A stretch of DNA of 64,000 bases from NCBI RefSeq assembly GCF_025836975.1, contig NZ_CP107548.1, positions 3,534,001 to 3,598,000 on the forward strand, written 5' to 3'. This document shows positions 10,511 to 18,256 of this stretch, piece after piece (the first letter of the stretch is position 1; every line of letters begins with the position of its first letter). The position numbers and the translations under genes are program-made. The DNA comes from Pollutimonas sp. M17. GTDB taxonomy: Bacteria; Pseudomonadota; Gammaproteobacteria; Burkholderiales; Burkholderiaceae_B. The notes below the pieces were generated by a model. It ran no database searches. It saw only the letters and a program-made list of their open reading frames with translations, and had not been told where the DNA came from.

Positions 10511-12153
10511 GCGGCCGAGGCCTCATGGCCGGCCGTGGACGCTGTCCTGGCGTCCTTGCGCAGGTGACCCGCCAGGACGCCACCGGCCGACTCGGGGAAA
10601 TACCCGGCAAGCGCCGCATTGGCCGCCGCCGGCTGCCAGACACGTCCCGGCAGGATTCGACGATAGCGCTCCGGAATGCGACCCAGCGAGACATCCGGCC
10701 TGAGGGACTGGTAAACGCTCAGATAAGAGGGCGCGGTCTTGGCCCAACTGAAGTCGGCGCGCATGCCATTGGCCTGCATCGCGCTCCAGATTTCAGGCAT
10801 GCCGCGCAGCGCCATGGCGCGATCTATGGCCAGGGCCATATCGCGCGGATGAGCGCCTTCGAAAAGAATGCCGGTTGCGCTGCGCATGGCGCCGGCCGGC
10901 CTGTGCATGCCGGGGTCCAGGATGGTGTCCGCCATCCCGCCGACCCGCGACCCGATAGGGACCGTGCCGTAGCGCATGGAATACAAGGGCGTCAGCCCGA
11001 AAGGCTCGAACCGGCTTCCATGCAACAGGATGTCGGCGCCCGCATGCAGCAAATGCGCCTGTGCTTCATCGAAGCCGATATGCACGCTGCAACGGCCCGG
11101 ATAGCGCTGGGCGAGTTCCGCCAGCGCCTTTTCCAGCCTTTTTTCTCCCTGCCCGATTATGCAGGCTTGCAGATCCGGATGCTTGTCCAGCGCGATCGGA
11201 ATGGCCTCGACCGCCACGTCGGCCATTTTCTGGGTGGTGAGCCGGCTGCCCATGGCCATCACCGTGGCGTCCGGGTTCCGCGCCAATCCAAAAGCCTGTT
11301 GCAGGTCGTGCTTGCAGGCTACCTTGCCGGCCATCCTGCCCACGCCGAAGCTGCAGCCACGCAGATATTCGTCGGCTTCGGGGTTCCACAGCGCCGTATC
11401 GATGCCATTGGGAATGGACACCAGGTCGCCGCGCCGATCCGCCAGGGCTCCCTCCAGGCCGCAGCCGAATTCGGGAGTCAATATTTCACGCGCGTAATTT
11501 TGGCTTACCACGGTAATCAGGTCGGCACAGCGTATGCCGGCCTTGAGAAAGTTCAGCTGCCCCCAGAACTCCAGCCCCGCATCATTGCAATAACGATCGG
11601 CTATGCCCAATTCGCCGGCCAGCGACATGGGAAAGATGCCCTGGAAGGCCACATTGTGCAAGGTAAGCACCGTTTTCACGCCTTCCACACCAAGCTGGCG
11701 CATTACCAGGGGCGCCAGGGCGGCATGCCAGTCATGCGCGTGCACGATATCGGGGCGTGCCACGGTGTCCACCCCTTGCGCGATGTGCGCGGCCGCATGC
11801 GCCAGCGCCGCAAACCGGACGGCGTTGTCGCCGTAATCGGTGCCGTCCGGGGCCGCATAAAGCCCTTCGCGGTCATACAGGGCATCGTTCTTCAACAACA
11901 ATACCGGCATTTTCAGTTCCGGACATTCGGCGGCCAGCAGAACCGCCTCCCCGCCAGGTATGCCGTGGAGCACGGCGGCACGGCGCACGTGGCGCACATG
12001 CCTCAGCGTATCGCGGTAAGCGGGCAACAACAGAGTCACACGCACTCCGCATTCGCCCAGCGACTGCGAAAGCCCGCTGACCGCGTCCCCCAGTCCTCCG
12101 GTTTTTGCCAAGGGAAAAGCTTCGGATGAAACAGCCAGAATATTCAATGCCAC
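10507..12153 (-). CDS. glgA: Glycogen synthase GlgA
   Basis: ADP-glucose:alpha-1,4-glucan glucosyltransferase (GT5, GT-B fold), cytoplasmic. The N-terminus carries the substrate-binding loop KTGGLGD (Lys17) after ILAVSSEAFPLA; DIVHAHDWHAAL and TLHNVAFQG are typical starch-synthase blocks; the C-terminal half has RFEPFGLTPLYSMRYG and GGMADT. The start is a GTG at 12153 preceded by GGAGAA. The 548 residues are slightly longer than E. coli GlgA (477), with about 30 extra alanine/glycine-rich C-terminal residues. First gene of the operon; a candidate sigma-54 promoter lies 38-53 bases upstream. No glgC (ADP-glucose pyrophosphorylase) is visible in the window, so ADP-glucose supply must be encoded elsewhere. 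Confidence 0.94.
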   Translation of the reverse strand: MALNILAVSSEAFPLAKTGGLGDAVSGLSQSLGECGVRVTLLLPAYRDTLRHVRHVRRAAVLHGIPGGEAVLLAAECPELKMPVLLLKNDALYDREGLYAAPDGTDYGDNAVRFAALAHAAAHIAQGVDTVARPDIVHAHDWHAALAPLVMRQLGVEGVKTVLTLHNVAFQGIFPMSLAGELGIADRYCNDAGLEFWGQLNFLKAGIRCADLITVVSQNYAREILTPEFGCGLEGALADRRGDLVSIPNGIDTALWNPEADEYLRGCSFGVGRMAGKVACKHDLQQAFGLARNPDATVMAMGSRLTTQKMADVAVEAIPIALDKHPDLQACIIGQGEKRLEKALAELAQRYPGRCSVHIGFDEAQAHLLHAGADILLHGSRFEPFGLTPLYSMRYGTVPIGSRVGGMADTILDPGMHRPAGAMRSATGILFEGAHPRDMALAIDRAMALRGMPEIWSAMQANGMRADFSWAKTAPSYLSVYQSLRPDVSLGRIPERYRRILPGRVWQPAAANAALAGYFPESAGGVLAGHLRKDARTASTAGHEASAA

Positions 12154-12190
12154 GATCGTTCTCCAGTATCTGCCCCGATGGCCGGGCGTG

Positions 12191-12206
12191 CGCCGAAGCC
12201 GTGCCT
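12191..12206 (-). promoter_or_regulatory. Candidate sigma-54 (-24/-12) promoter of the glg operon
   Basis: Read on the minus strand: AGGCACGGCTTCGGCG. The -24 block GGCACG is perfect and GG and GC are exactly 10 bases apart, but the -12 block (CGGC rather than TTGC) is weak: 8 of 12 defined consensus positions. It would start transcription near 12180, about 27 bases before the glgA GTG. Plausible mainly because three better sigma-54 promoters lie nearby. Confidence 0.45.
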
Positions 12207-12299
12207 GAAATTCGCTGGTAAAAACTGCGTGGAAACGTAATTCCTGCTGAAACGCGATTCCCGTGCAGTTCGAATGCTCCCATCAGGCCTGCCTGCTTC

Positions 12300-12315
12300 T
12301 GGCTGTATTCAAGCA
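12300..12315 (+). promoter_or_regulatory. Weak GG-N10-GC match upstream of the proline-rich small gene
   Basis: TGGCTGTATTCAAGCA keeps the invariant GG and GC at the correct spacing and matches 7 of 12 defined sigma-54 positions. Positions between the invariant bases are poor. It lies 88 bases before the ATG at 12404. In this high-GC context such a match can arise by chance; recorded because neighbouring genes have strong sigma-54 sites. Confidence 0.2.
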
Positions 12316-12403
12316 AGCAGCGTGCCCGGCGCGCAGGCATGGCGATTGCCCCCGTATTGCGGCACCGCGCGGCACCGAATCCGCGCTTAACCAGGAGGCC
12401 GCC

Positions 12404-12640
12404 ATGCAAGTTTTCAATATCGCACGTTTTCCAACCCTGCCTGCACCCGGGCTATGGGCTCATGTACCCGAGCCGCCGGAGCACGACCCCTCCATACCGC
12501 CGGACATTCCCCCTCCGGACGAGCCCGGCAAGGAAGTGGACTTGCCGCCTCGGGAGGATCCCGACGAGATACGCGATCCGGTCAGGCCGCCGCGCGAGGA
12601 TCCTCCGATGCGGGCACACGAAGAGCCGAGGCTGCACTGA
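12404..12640 (+). CDS. Proline-rich acidic small protein, unknown function
   Basis: A 78-residue protein with no recognised domain. The ATG at 12404 is preceded at good distance by AGGAGG, which decides the start; in-frame codons further upstream lack such a site. After a short hydrophobic N-terminus (MQVFNIARFPTLPAPGLWAH) the rest is almost only Pro, Asp, Glu and Arg (PSIPPDIPPPDEPG, PVRPPREDPP), so it is probably intrinsically disordered. It has no signal peptide and no Cys. It is divergent from glgA and ends 6 bases from the convergent GT2 gene. Similar Pro/Asp-rich small proteins occur near stress genes in betaproteobacteria; that is recollection, not evidence of function. Confidence 0.7.
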   Translation: MQVFNIARFPTLPAPGLWAHVPEPPEHDPSIPPDIPPPDEPGKEVDLPPREDPDEIRDPVRPPREDPPMRAHEEPRLH

Positions 12641-12646
12641 CTGGGG

Positions 12647-13552
12647 TCAGGCCGGATGGCGGCCGGGGCCCTGCGGGGAAAAATCGGCGGCGGCCATATC
12701 GAGCAGCCGCTGCATTTTTTCCACGGCGGGCGAAATGACTCTACGGCGCCGCAGCGCCCGGGGCATTCCAAGCAGCACCTGACATAGAACGGGCCAGAGA
12801 ATGTGCCGGGAATACGCCTGCCGCATGCGCAGCGAGGTTTCCCGGTAAGCCGCGCGCACAGGACGGCGCATCCACGCCACCCAGATCGCATTTCGTATCA
12901 ATAGGCGCTCCCGCAGGCTCGAATCGCGGATCTTGGACGGAAAATGCCGGGTCACGACGTCGGCCGCATAGATGATGCGCCAGCCCTGTTCCACCATGTC
13001 CAGCGCCATCAGGGATTCTTCGCCGCCGATGAAAAGGGGGGGCCAATAGCCGCCCACCTCGAAGAAGGCGCGTGTACGCATGACGCAAGCCCCCGCCATG
13101 AAGCCCAGCAGTTGCGGGCCCGGCAGGCTTTCACGGGCCAATGGGCTGTGCTCCATGGTCAGGCAGCCGGGATCGAGCTGGCGCGTGGGCCCTACATGGA
13201 TGCAGGCACTGAGCACCCCGACGTCGGGTGCCATGTCCAGCATCTCCACGGCCCGCTCCAGCGATCCCGGATCCCACTGGGTATCGTCGTCGCTGAATGC
13301 GACGTAGGGCGTATGCGCATAGGCCACGCCGATATTGCGCGCCGCCGCGCCCAGATTCCGCTGGGAGCGTATCAGCATCACCGATGGAAAGCGTTGCGCA
13401 ACGGCCGCGGCGGTCTCATCGGTCGAACCATTGTCGACGACGATGATGGGCCATTGTCCGGGAAGCTTCTGCAATGATTCGAGCGTGCTCAACAGTTGCA
13501 CGCGCCTGTTGTATGAAAGGACGACGATCGTCGCCCGGCCTTCAGCCCTCAT
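12647..13552 (-). CDS. Family 2 glycosyltransferase
   Basis: A 301-residue GT-A enzyme. The N-terminal nucleotide-sugar domain shows ATIVVLSYNRRVQLLSTLESL, IIVVDNGSTDET and the DXD-type motif YVAFSDDDTQWDPGS (about residues 82-97), followed by LLGFMAGACVMRTRAFFEVGG and an acceptor-side segment GGEESLMALDMVEQGW. There is no clear membrane segment, so it is probably cytoplasmic or peripheral. Acceptor unknown. The ATG at 13552 follows AAGGTGAAAG. It lies 66 bases downstream of the sigma-54 response-regulator gene, but that gap holds its own near-perfect sigma-54 promoter, so it can be transcribed independently. Resembles rhamnosyl/galactofuranosyl-type GT2 enzymes only at family level. Confidence 0.88.
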   Translation of the reverse strand: MRAEGRATIVVLSYNRRVQLLSTLESLQKLPGQWPIIVVDNGSTDETAAAVAQRFPSVMLIRSQRNLGAAARNIGVAYAHTPYVAFSDDDTQWDPGSLERAVEMLDMAPDVGVLSACIHVGPTRQLDPGCLTMEHSPLARESLPGPQLLGFMAGACVMRTRAFFEVGGYWPPLFIGGEESLMALDMVEQGWRIIYAADVVTRHFPSKIRDSSLRERLLIRNAIWVAWMRRPVRAAYRETSLRMRQAYSRHILWPVLCQVLLGMPRALRRRRVISPAVEKMQRLLDMAAADFSPQGPGRHPA

Positions 13553-13590
13553 CGGCTTTCACCTTGCGTCAAGTTCAACGCGCAGCGGGC

Positions 13591-13606
13591 AGCATATCGC
13601 GTGCCA
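13591..13606 (-). promoter_or_regulatory. Sigma-54 (-24/-12) promoter of the GT2 gene
   Basis: On the minus strand the sequence is TGGCACGCGATATGCT: the -24 element TGGCACG is perfect, the -12 element is ATGCT, and GG and GC are exactly 10 bases apart (11 of 12 defined positions). The predicted start near 13581 leaves a leader of about 29 bases to the ATG at 13552, which carries a ribosome site. The motif lies in the 66-base gap between the response-regulator stop and the GT2 start. Confidence 0.82.
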
Positions 13607-13618
13607 GGCCATCCGCCT

Positions 13619-14968
13619 TCAGCGGAAATTCGATGACGACTCGTCCACCTCGCCGCTTGCGCCGTACTCCTCCAGGCGGTTGTACAAGGTCTTCAGGCTT
13701 ATGCCCAGGACCTCCGCAGCCGCCTTCTTGACCCCTCCGCACTGCTTCAGGGTGGCAAGAATCAGTTGCCGGTTCGCGTCCGCCAGCGGCACGCCGACAG
13801 GAACCAGAATCTCGAAGCCCCATCCCGCCGAGTGGCCATGCAGCTCGAATGAGTTGAAATCGCCTTTGATGATCTCGTCCGCCAGGATATAGCTGCGATA
13901 GACATAATTGCGCAACTCGCGGATGTTGCCGGGCCAGGAATAATCTTTCATGGCCTGCACCGCTTCGGGGGCGAAGGACTTGGCGGTCCGGTTTTCCTCG
14001 TTCAGCTTCTGGAGAAAATAATCGGCCAGGAGGATGACGTCGTCCTCGCGGTCGCGCAGCGGCGGCAGCTCCAGCGGAAAAACGCTCAGCCTGTGGTAAA
14101 GGTCTTCGCGCAGCGTGCCGTCGGCGACCGCCTGTTCTGGGTTGCGGTTGGTGGCGGCAACGACGCGCACATCCGCAACGATCTCCTCGTGCGTGCCCAC
14201 CCGCATGAAGCGGCCCGTTTCCAATACGCGCAACAAACGCACCTGCAGATCCATCGACATCTCGGTGATCTCGTCCAGGAACAGCGTGCCGCCGCGCGCC
14301 CGCTCGAAAAAGCCCTTGTGCTGGCGATCGGCTCCGGTGAAGCTGCCTTTCTCGTGGCCGAACAGCTCGCTTTCGATGAGATTGGGCGAAATGGCGCCGC
14401 AATTGACCGGCAGAAAGGGCTTTTGATGGCGCGGGCTGGCAAGGTGTATGGCTTCGGCGGCCAATTCCTTGCCCGTTCCGCTTTCCCCCACCAGCAGCAC
14501 CGTGGCCTGGGTGGGCGCAACCTTTTCGATATGCGCGCATAGCAATTGCATGGCGCGCGACCGGCCTATCATCTTGGCGAAGCAGTCTGCGGCCCCCGGC
14601 ATGGGGTGCTGCTGCAGCATCAGCTTCAGTTCGCTCAGCACACCCTTCAGCCTGCGCAGGCTGAGCGGCTTCAAAAGATAGTCGACCGCGCCGCAGCGCA
14701 AGGCCGCAATGGCACTGTCGACGCTGGAATAGCCGGTAATGAACACCACCTGGGTGTCAGGCAAGGCGGCATCCGTCCAGAAGGTCATGCCGTCACCATC
14801 GGGCAACTGCATATCCAGCAGAACCACGTCGGGTTTCTGCCGTTCAATTTGTATACGGGCCTGGCGGATGTCGCCCGCCAGGGCCACCGTATAGCCGTCC
14901 TCGACGGCCACTTCAGCAATGAGCTCGCCTATGGCCGGCTCATCGTCAACAATCAAAAGATGCGGCAT
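13619..14968 (-). CDS. NtrC-family sigma-54-dependent response regulator
   Basis: A 449-residue regulator. Residues 1-about 120 are a receiver domain with acidic pair Asp8/Asp9 and phospho-acceptor Asp52 (VVLLDMQLPDGDG). Residues about 140-375 are an AAA+ domain with Walker A GESGTGKE, the sigma-54 contact loop GSFTGA (Ser in place of the commoner Ala), Walker B GGTLFLDEITEM and the WPGNIREL block. The C-terminus is a Fis-type helix-turn-helix (KKAAAEVLGISLKTLYNRL). The ATG at 14968 starts the receiver directly; an in-frame extension to 15040 would overlap the divergent gene region and has no domain. No histidine kinase is encoded beside it, so its partner is elsewhere. Likely activates nearby sigma-54 promoters. 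Confidence 0.93.
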   Translation of the reverse strand: MPHLLIVDDEPAIGELIAEVAVEDGYTVALAGDIRQARIQIERQKPDVVLLDMQLPDGDGMTFWTDAALPDTQVVFITGYSSVDSAIAALRCGAVDYLLKPLSLRRLKGVLSELKLMLQQHPMPGAADCFAKMIGRSRAMQLLCAHIEKVAPTQATVLLVGESGTGKELAAEAIHLASPRHQKPFLPVNCGAISPNLIESELFGHEKGSFTGADRQHKGFFERARGGTLFLDEITEMSMDLQVRLLRVLETGRFMRVGTHEEIVADVRVVAATNRNPEQAVADGTLREDLYHRLSVFPLELPPLRDREDDVILLADYFLQKLNEENRTAKSFAPEAVQAMKDYSWPGNIRELRNYVYRSYILADEIIKGDFNSFELHGHSAGWGFEILVPVGVPLADANRQLILATLKQCGGVKKAAAEVLGISLKTLYNRLEEYGASGEVDESSSNFR

Positions 14969-15195
14969 ATCAGCTTTAGTCAACAAAGTTTTCCCATGTG
15001 CTGTTGCGCGTTGCCCGTGTGTGCGGGCCGCAACCGCCACCTCGTGTTCGCGTTCTCCGCCTTTTCGGCTTGTGCTTTACGATTCTTGACTTAATCGTAC
15101 GCGGTTTTCACGCAGGTTCCCGTAAACATACATCTCAATTGAAACAAAACCCGAATATTTTTACACGTGAAGATTTTCGTACTAGACTGCTTCGC

Positions 15196-16158
15196 ATGAT
15201 CAAATCGTCCAAAATACTTGGCCGTTCGCCCGCGGCATTCGCCTTGGCGCGTTCGATCGTCAAAGCGGCTCCCACCGACGCCAGTGTACTTATCATAGGG
15301 GAAAGCGGCACCGGAAAGGAAATCGTCGCCAGGGCGGTCCACGACCGCAGCGCCAGGCGCGATGCGCCCTTCGTGGCCCTGAACTGCGGAGCCATTTCGC
15401 CCTCGCTGGCCGAAAGCGAATTGTTTGGTCACGAGAAAGGAAGTTTTACCGGCGCGTCGTCCACCACCATGGGCTGTTTCGAGCGCGCCCACCCCGGAAC
15501 CCTGTTCCTGGACGAAGTCACTGAAATGCCGCTGGCCATGCAGGTACAGCTGTTGCGCGTGCTGGAAACCGGCCAATACCACCGGGTGGGCGGCACAGAA
15601 CAATTAAGCGTGGACCTGCGCATTATCGCCGCCACCAACCGCGATCCCAAGGAAGCGGCCCTGGCGGGCACCTTCCGCATGGACCTGCTGTACCGGCTGG
15701 CCGTATTTCCCATTCGCGTACCCTCGCTGCGCGAACGCCGGTCCGACATCGCCTACCTGGCCCAGCGTTTTCTGGACGAGCTGAATCACCAGGAAAACGC
15801 CGCCAAAGTCTTTTCTCCCACGGCCATGGAAGTGCTGGAAGCCCATAACTGGCCCGGCAATATCCGCGAACTGAAGAATGTGATCACGCGCGCCTACATA
15901 ATGGCCGACCACGAGATCAGCATTGAACCGCTCAATTCCGGCCGCCGTTCCGGTTCGCCGGAACTGAAGCAGGGGTTCCTTAAGATTCCCATCGGCACAT
16001 CGCTGACGCATGCGCAACACGCCTTGATCATGGCCACTCTGGACCATTATTCCGGCGACAAGCGGCGCACGGCGCTGGCATTGGGCATCAGCCCAAAGAC
16101 GCTTTATAACCGGCTGGAGCAATTCCGGAAGGCGCCGAATTCGGCCGAACCCGCCTGA
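15196..16158 (+). CDS. Sigma-54 activator lacking a receiver domain (AAA+ and Fis-type HTH)
   Basis: A 320-residue activator consisting only of the AAA+ domain (Walker A GESGTGKE at 35-42, GSFTGA loop, Walker B GTLFLDEVTEM, WPGNIRELKN) and a C-terminal HTH (KRRTALALGISPKTLYNRLEQF). It lacks the receiver or sensory N-terminus that normally gates these proteins, so activity may be controlled by abundance or by a partner, as in PspF/HrpR-type regulators. The HTH is strikingly similar to that of the divergent response regulator (GISxKTLYNRLE), suggesting paralogues with shared sites. Start 15196 is chosen because the AAA+ homology begins right after it; the frame stays open to 14998 and Shine-Dalgarno evidence is weak. 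The last 71 bases overlap the convergent decarboxylase gene. Confidence 0.87.
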   Translation: MIKSSKILGRSPAAFALARSIVKAAPTDASVLIIGESGTGKEIVARAVHDRSARRDAPFVALNCGAISPSLAESELFGHEKGSFTGASSTTMGCFERAHPGTLFLDEVTEMPLAMQVQLLRVLETGQYHRVGGTEQLSVDLRIIAATNRDPKEAALAGTFRMDLLYRLAVFPIRVPSLRERRSDIAYLAQRFLDELNHQENAAKVFSPTAMEVLEAHNWPGNIRELKNVITRAYIMADHEISIEPLNSGRRSGSPELKQGFLKIPIGTSLTHAQHALIMATLDHYSGDKRRTALALGISPKTLYNRLEQFRKAPNSAEPA

Positions 16159-17113
16159 GCCTTTCCGCGAAGTATTCCACCGTCCTGCGCAAGCCGGCAT
16201 CCCTGTCGACGCGGGGCTGCCACCCCAGCAGTGTGCGCGCACGCGTGATGTCGGGGCAACGCTGCAAGGGGTCATCGACCGGCAGGGGCCGGAATTCGAA
16301 CGATGCGCGGGTGCCCGTCAGCCGGCGCACCGCCTTGGCGATATCCAGCACCGTGGCCTCGTCGGGATTGCCCAGGTTGACCGGACCGTCCAGTTCGTCG
16401 CCGCTGCCCATCAGGCGTATCAGCCCCTCCACCAGGTCGTCCACATAGCAAAGCGAGCGCGTCTGGCTGCCATCCCCGTATATGGTCAAGTTGCGGTCCG
16501 TAAGCGCCTGCACGATCAGGTTGGACACCAGCCGGCCATCCTGCTGCGACATGTATGGTCCATAGGTATTGAAGATGCGGGCGATCTTCACCTTGACCTG
16601 CCTGCACTTGCCATAATCGGCGAACAGGGTTTCGGCGCAGCGTTTTCCTTCGTCATAGCAGGATCTGGGGCCGACCATGTTGACGTTGCCCCTGTACGCC
16701 TCGGGCTGCGGATTGACACTGGGGTCGCCGTAAACCTCGCTGGTGGATGCCTGCAGGATACGGGCGCCGCTATGGCGGGCCAGCTCCAGCAAGTTGTAAG
16801 CGCCGTCCACGCAGGATCGTAAAGTATGGATGGGATCGGCTTGATAATGCCTGGGCGACGCGGGGCAGGCCAGGTTGTAGATCTGCGTGGGACGCAAGCC
16901 GAAGCCTATCGGCTCGATGACATCGTGGCCGATCAGCGTAAAGCGCGGATTGTCCAGCAACTGGGCGACATTTTCCCGGTCGCCCGTCAGGAAGTTGTCC
17001 ATGCATATCACGGCATGCCCGTCGCGCAGCAGGCGCCGGCACAGGCTGGCGCCGATGAAGCCCGCACCGCCCGCCACCAGCACGCATTCATGGAATCCAT
17101 CGGCATCGCTCAT
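16088..17113 (-). CDS. UDP-glucuronate decarboxylase (UDP-xylose synthase-like SDR)
   Basis: An extended SDR of 341 residues. It shows the NAD site VAGGAGFIGASL (residues 13-24), MDNFLTGDRENV, the family hallmark YNLACPASPRHYQADPI, catalytic Thr/Ser in ASTSEVYGDP and the Tyr/Lys pair SCYDEGKR, then RIFNTYGPYMSQQDGR and GDGSQTRSLCYVDDLVEG. These blocks identify UXS enzymes, which oxidise and decarboxylate UDP-glucuronate to UDP-xylose (some release a 4-keto-pentose). A strong GGAGGA precedes the ATG. Last gene of the glycan operon, 75 bases after the second GT9 gene, so it supplies a pentose donor for that cluster. Its 3' end overlaps the convergent activator gene by 71 bases. Confidence 0.9.
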   Translation of the reverse strand: MSDADGFHECVLVAGGAGFIGASLCRRLLRDGHAVICMDNFLTGDRENVAQLLDNPRFTLIGHDVIEPIGFGLRPTQIYNLACPASPRHYQADPIHTLRSCVDGAYNLLELARHSGARILQASTSEVYGDPSVNPQPEAYRGNVNMVGPRSCYDEGKRCAETLFADYGKCRQVKVKIARIFNTYGPYMSQQDGRLVSNLIVQALTDRNLTIYGDGSQTRSLCYVDDLVEGLIRLMGSGDELDGPVNLGNPDEATVLDIAKAVRRLTGTRASFEFRPLPVDDPLQRCPDITRARTLLGWQPRVDRDAGLRRTVEYFAERLRRVRPNSAPSGIAPAGYKASLG

Positions 17114-17188
17114 GGCAGCGGTCCTCCGTCAACAAGGAAAAAGCCGGCGTAGCGGATGGGCGCAAGGAAGCAGCGCTGCCCATGAAGC

Positions 17189-18256
17189 CTAGCCATGGCG
17201 CCTCCCCTTCCGAAGCTGAAGGGCCGCCTTGGCCAGTACCTGCTCGACGCCTATGGCTTTCGCGCAGACATGTCCGATGGGGCATTGCCGGTACGCGCAA
17301 GGCCTGCACGGCACACTGTGGTGCAGCACGGCATGCAGGTCCCGGTTCAAGGGCGCCCAGCGGGCAACGTCGCTGCCGGAGGCGATGACCACGCTGGGCG
17401 TGGCGAGCGCCGCCGCGATGTGCGATATGCCCGTGTCGTTGCAGATCAGCAGACGCCCCCGTTGCAGCAGGCCGGCAAGCGCGCCCAGCGGGGTCTTGCC
17501 GCACAGGTTCACGGCGCGCGGCGACAGTTGCTCCGCCAGGCGTCGAGCCAAAGCCTCTTCCTCGCTGCTGCCCGTAATGACTATCCGCCAGCCTTCCTTC
17601 TCCAGCGCGCCGGCCACGGCCGCGAAGCGCTCGATGGGCCAGCGCCTGGATTCCAGCCGCGCCCCGGGATGCACGAAGATGCATCGCGCCGGGTCCAGAT
17701 CCAGCTGCGCCGCCAGGGCGTCGGCCTGCTTGCGGTCATCGTCGTTCAGCGGAAACTCCAGATCCGCGCTGCCTGGCGGCAGGCCCAGGAAGGACACCAG
17801 GGATAGGTAGCGCCGGACCTCGGGCTGGTCGTCCGGCCAGGCCAGCAGGCGCCCTTCCTCTTGCTGCCGCGGTTCGGGCACGAAGCCGGCCCAGTCGCGC
17901 GCGGCCATGGCGCTGGCCACGGCGTTGGACTGCGCGCCGCTACCATGCATCTGCAAGACCAGGTCGAAGCGGCGCGAGCGCATGCGGCGGTAGAACCCGG
18001 GCAGCTCGGCCGGACGCGCCGACTGCTCCGGAAATGCGTCGTGCCCCGGAAACAGGATGAGTTCGTCCAGATAGTGATGGAAGCGCTCCACCACCGGCCG
18101 TGCGCTGTCCAGGCCCACCAGGGCGATCCAGGCGTCCGGCAAGGCCTTGCGCAACGCGCGCAGGGCCGGCACCGAACACAGAAGATCGCCCAGGTTCAGC
18201 GCCCGGAACACGGCCACCCGTCGCGGCGCCGGGTGCATGACGGTACCGCCCGTCAT
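17189..18256 (-). CDS. GT9 glycosyltransferase, heptosyltransferase-like (second copy)
   Basis: A 355-residue GT-B enzyme of the ADP-heptose:LPS heptosyltransferase family. Blocks: RVAVFRALNLGDLLCSVPALRALRKA at the N-terminus (described in part), FDLVLQMHGSG, CIFVHPGARLESRRWP, WRIVITGSSEEEALA, LLICNDTGISHIAAALATPSVV and a C-terminal Cys-rich end with VPCRPCAYRQCPIGHVC. The start at 18256 gives an ATGA overlap with the preceding GT2 gene; the frame continues upstream to 19111 only as antisense-frame read-through of that gene. The terminal Cys/His motif is shared with the other GT9 protein of the operon. Donor may be ADP-heptose or another NDP-sugar; acceptor unknown. Confidence 0.9.
   Translation of the reverse strand: MTGGTVMHPAPRRVAVFRALNLGDLLCSVPALRALRKALPDAWIALVGLDSARPVVERFHHYLDELILFPGHDAFPEQSARPAELPGFYRRMRSRRFDLVLQMHGSGAQSNAVASAMAARDWAGFVPEPRQQEEGRLLAWPDDQPEVRRYLSLVSFLGLPPGSADLEFPLNDDDRKQADALAAQLDLDPARCIFVHPGARLESRRWPIERFAAVAGALEKEGWRIVITGSSEEEALARRLAEQLSPRAVNLCGKTPLGALAGLLQRGRLLICNDTGISHIAAALATPSVVIASGSDVARWAPLNRDLHAVLHHSVPCRPCAYRQCPIGHVCAKAIGVEQVLAKAALQLRKGRRHG

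Noticed and set aside
15087-15180. Sigma-70 promoter for the receiver-less activator (TTGAAA with TACACG at 17 bases)
   Set aside because: The -10 hexamer is too poor; no sigma-54 motif is present either, so the promoter is left unassigned.
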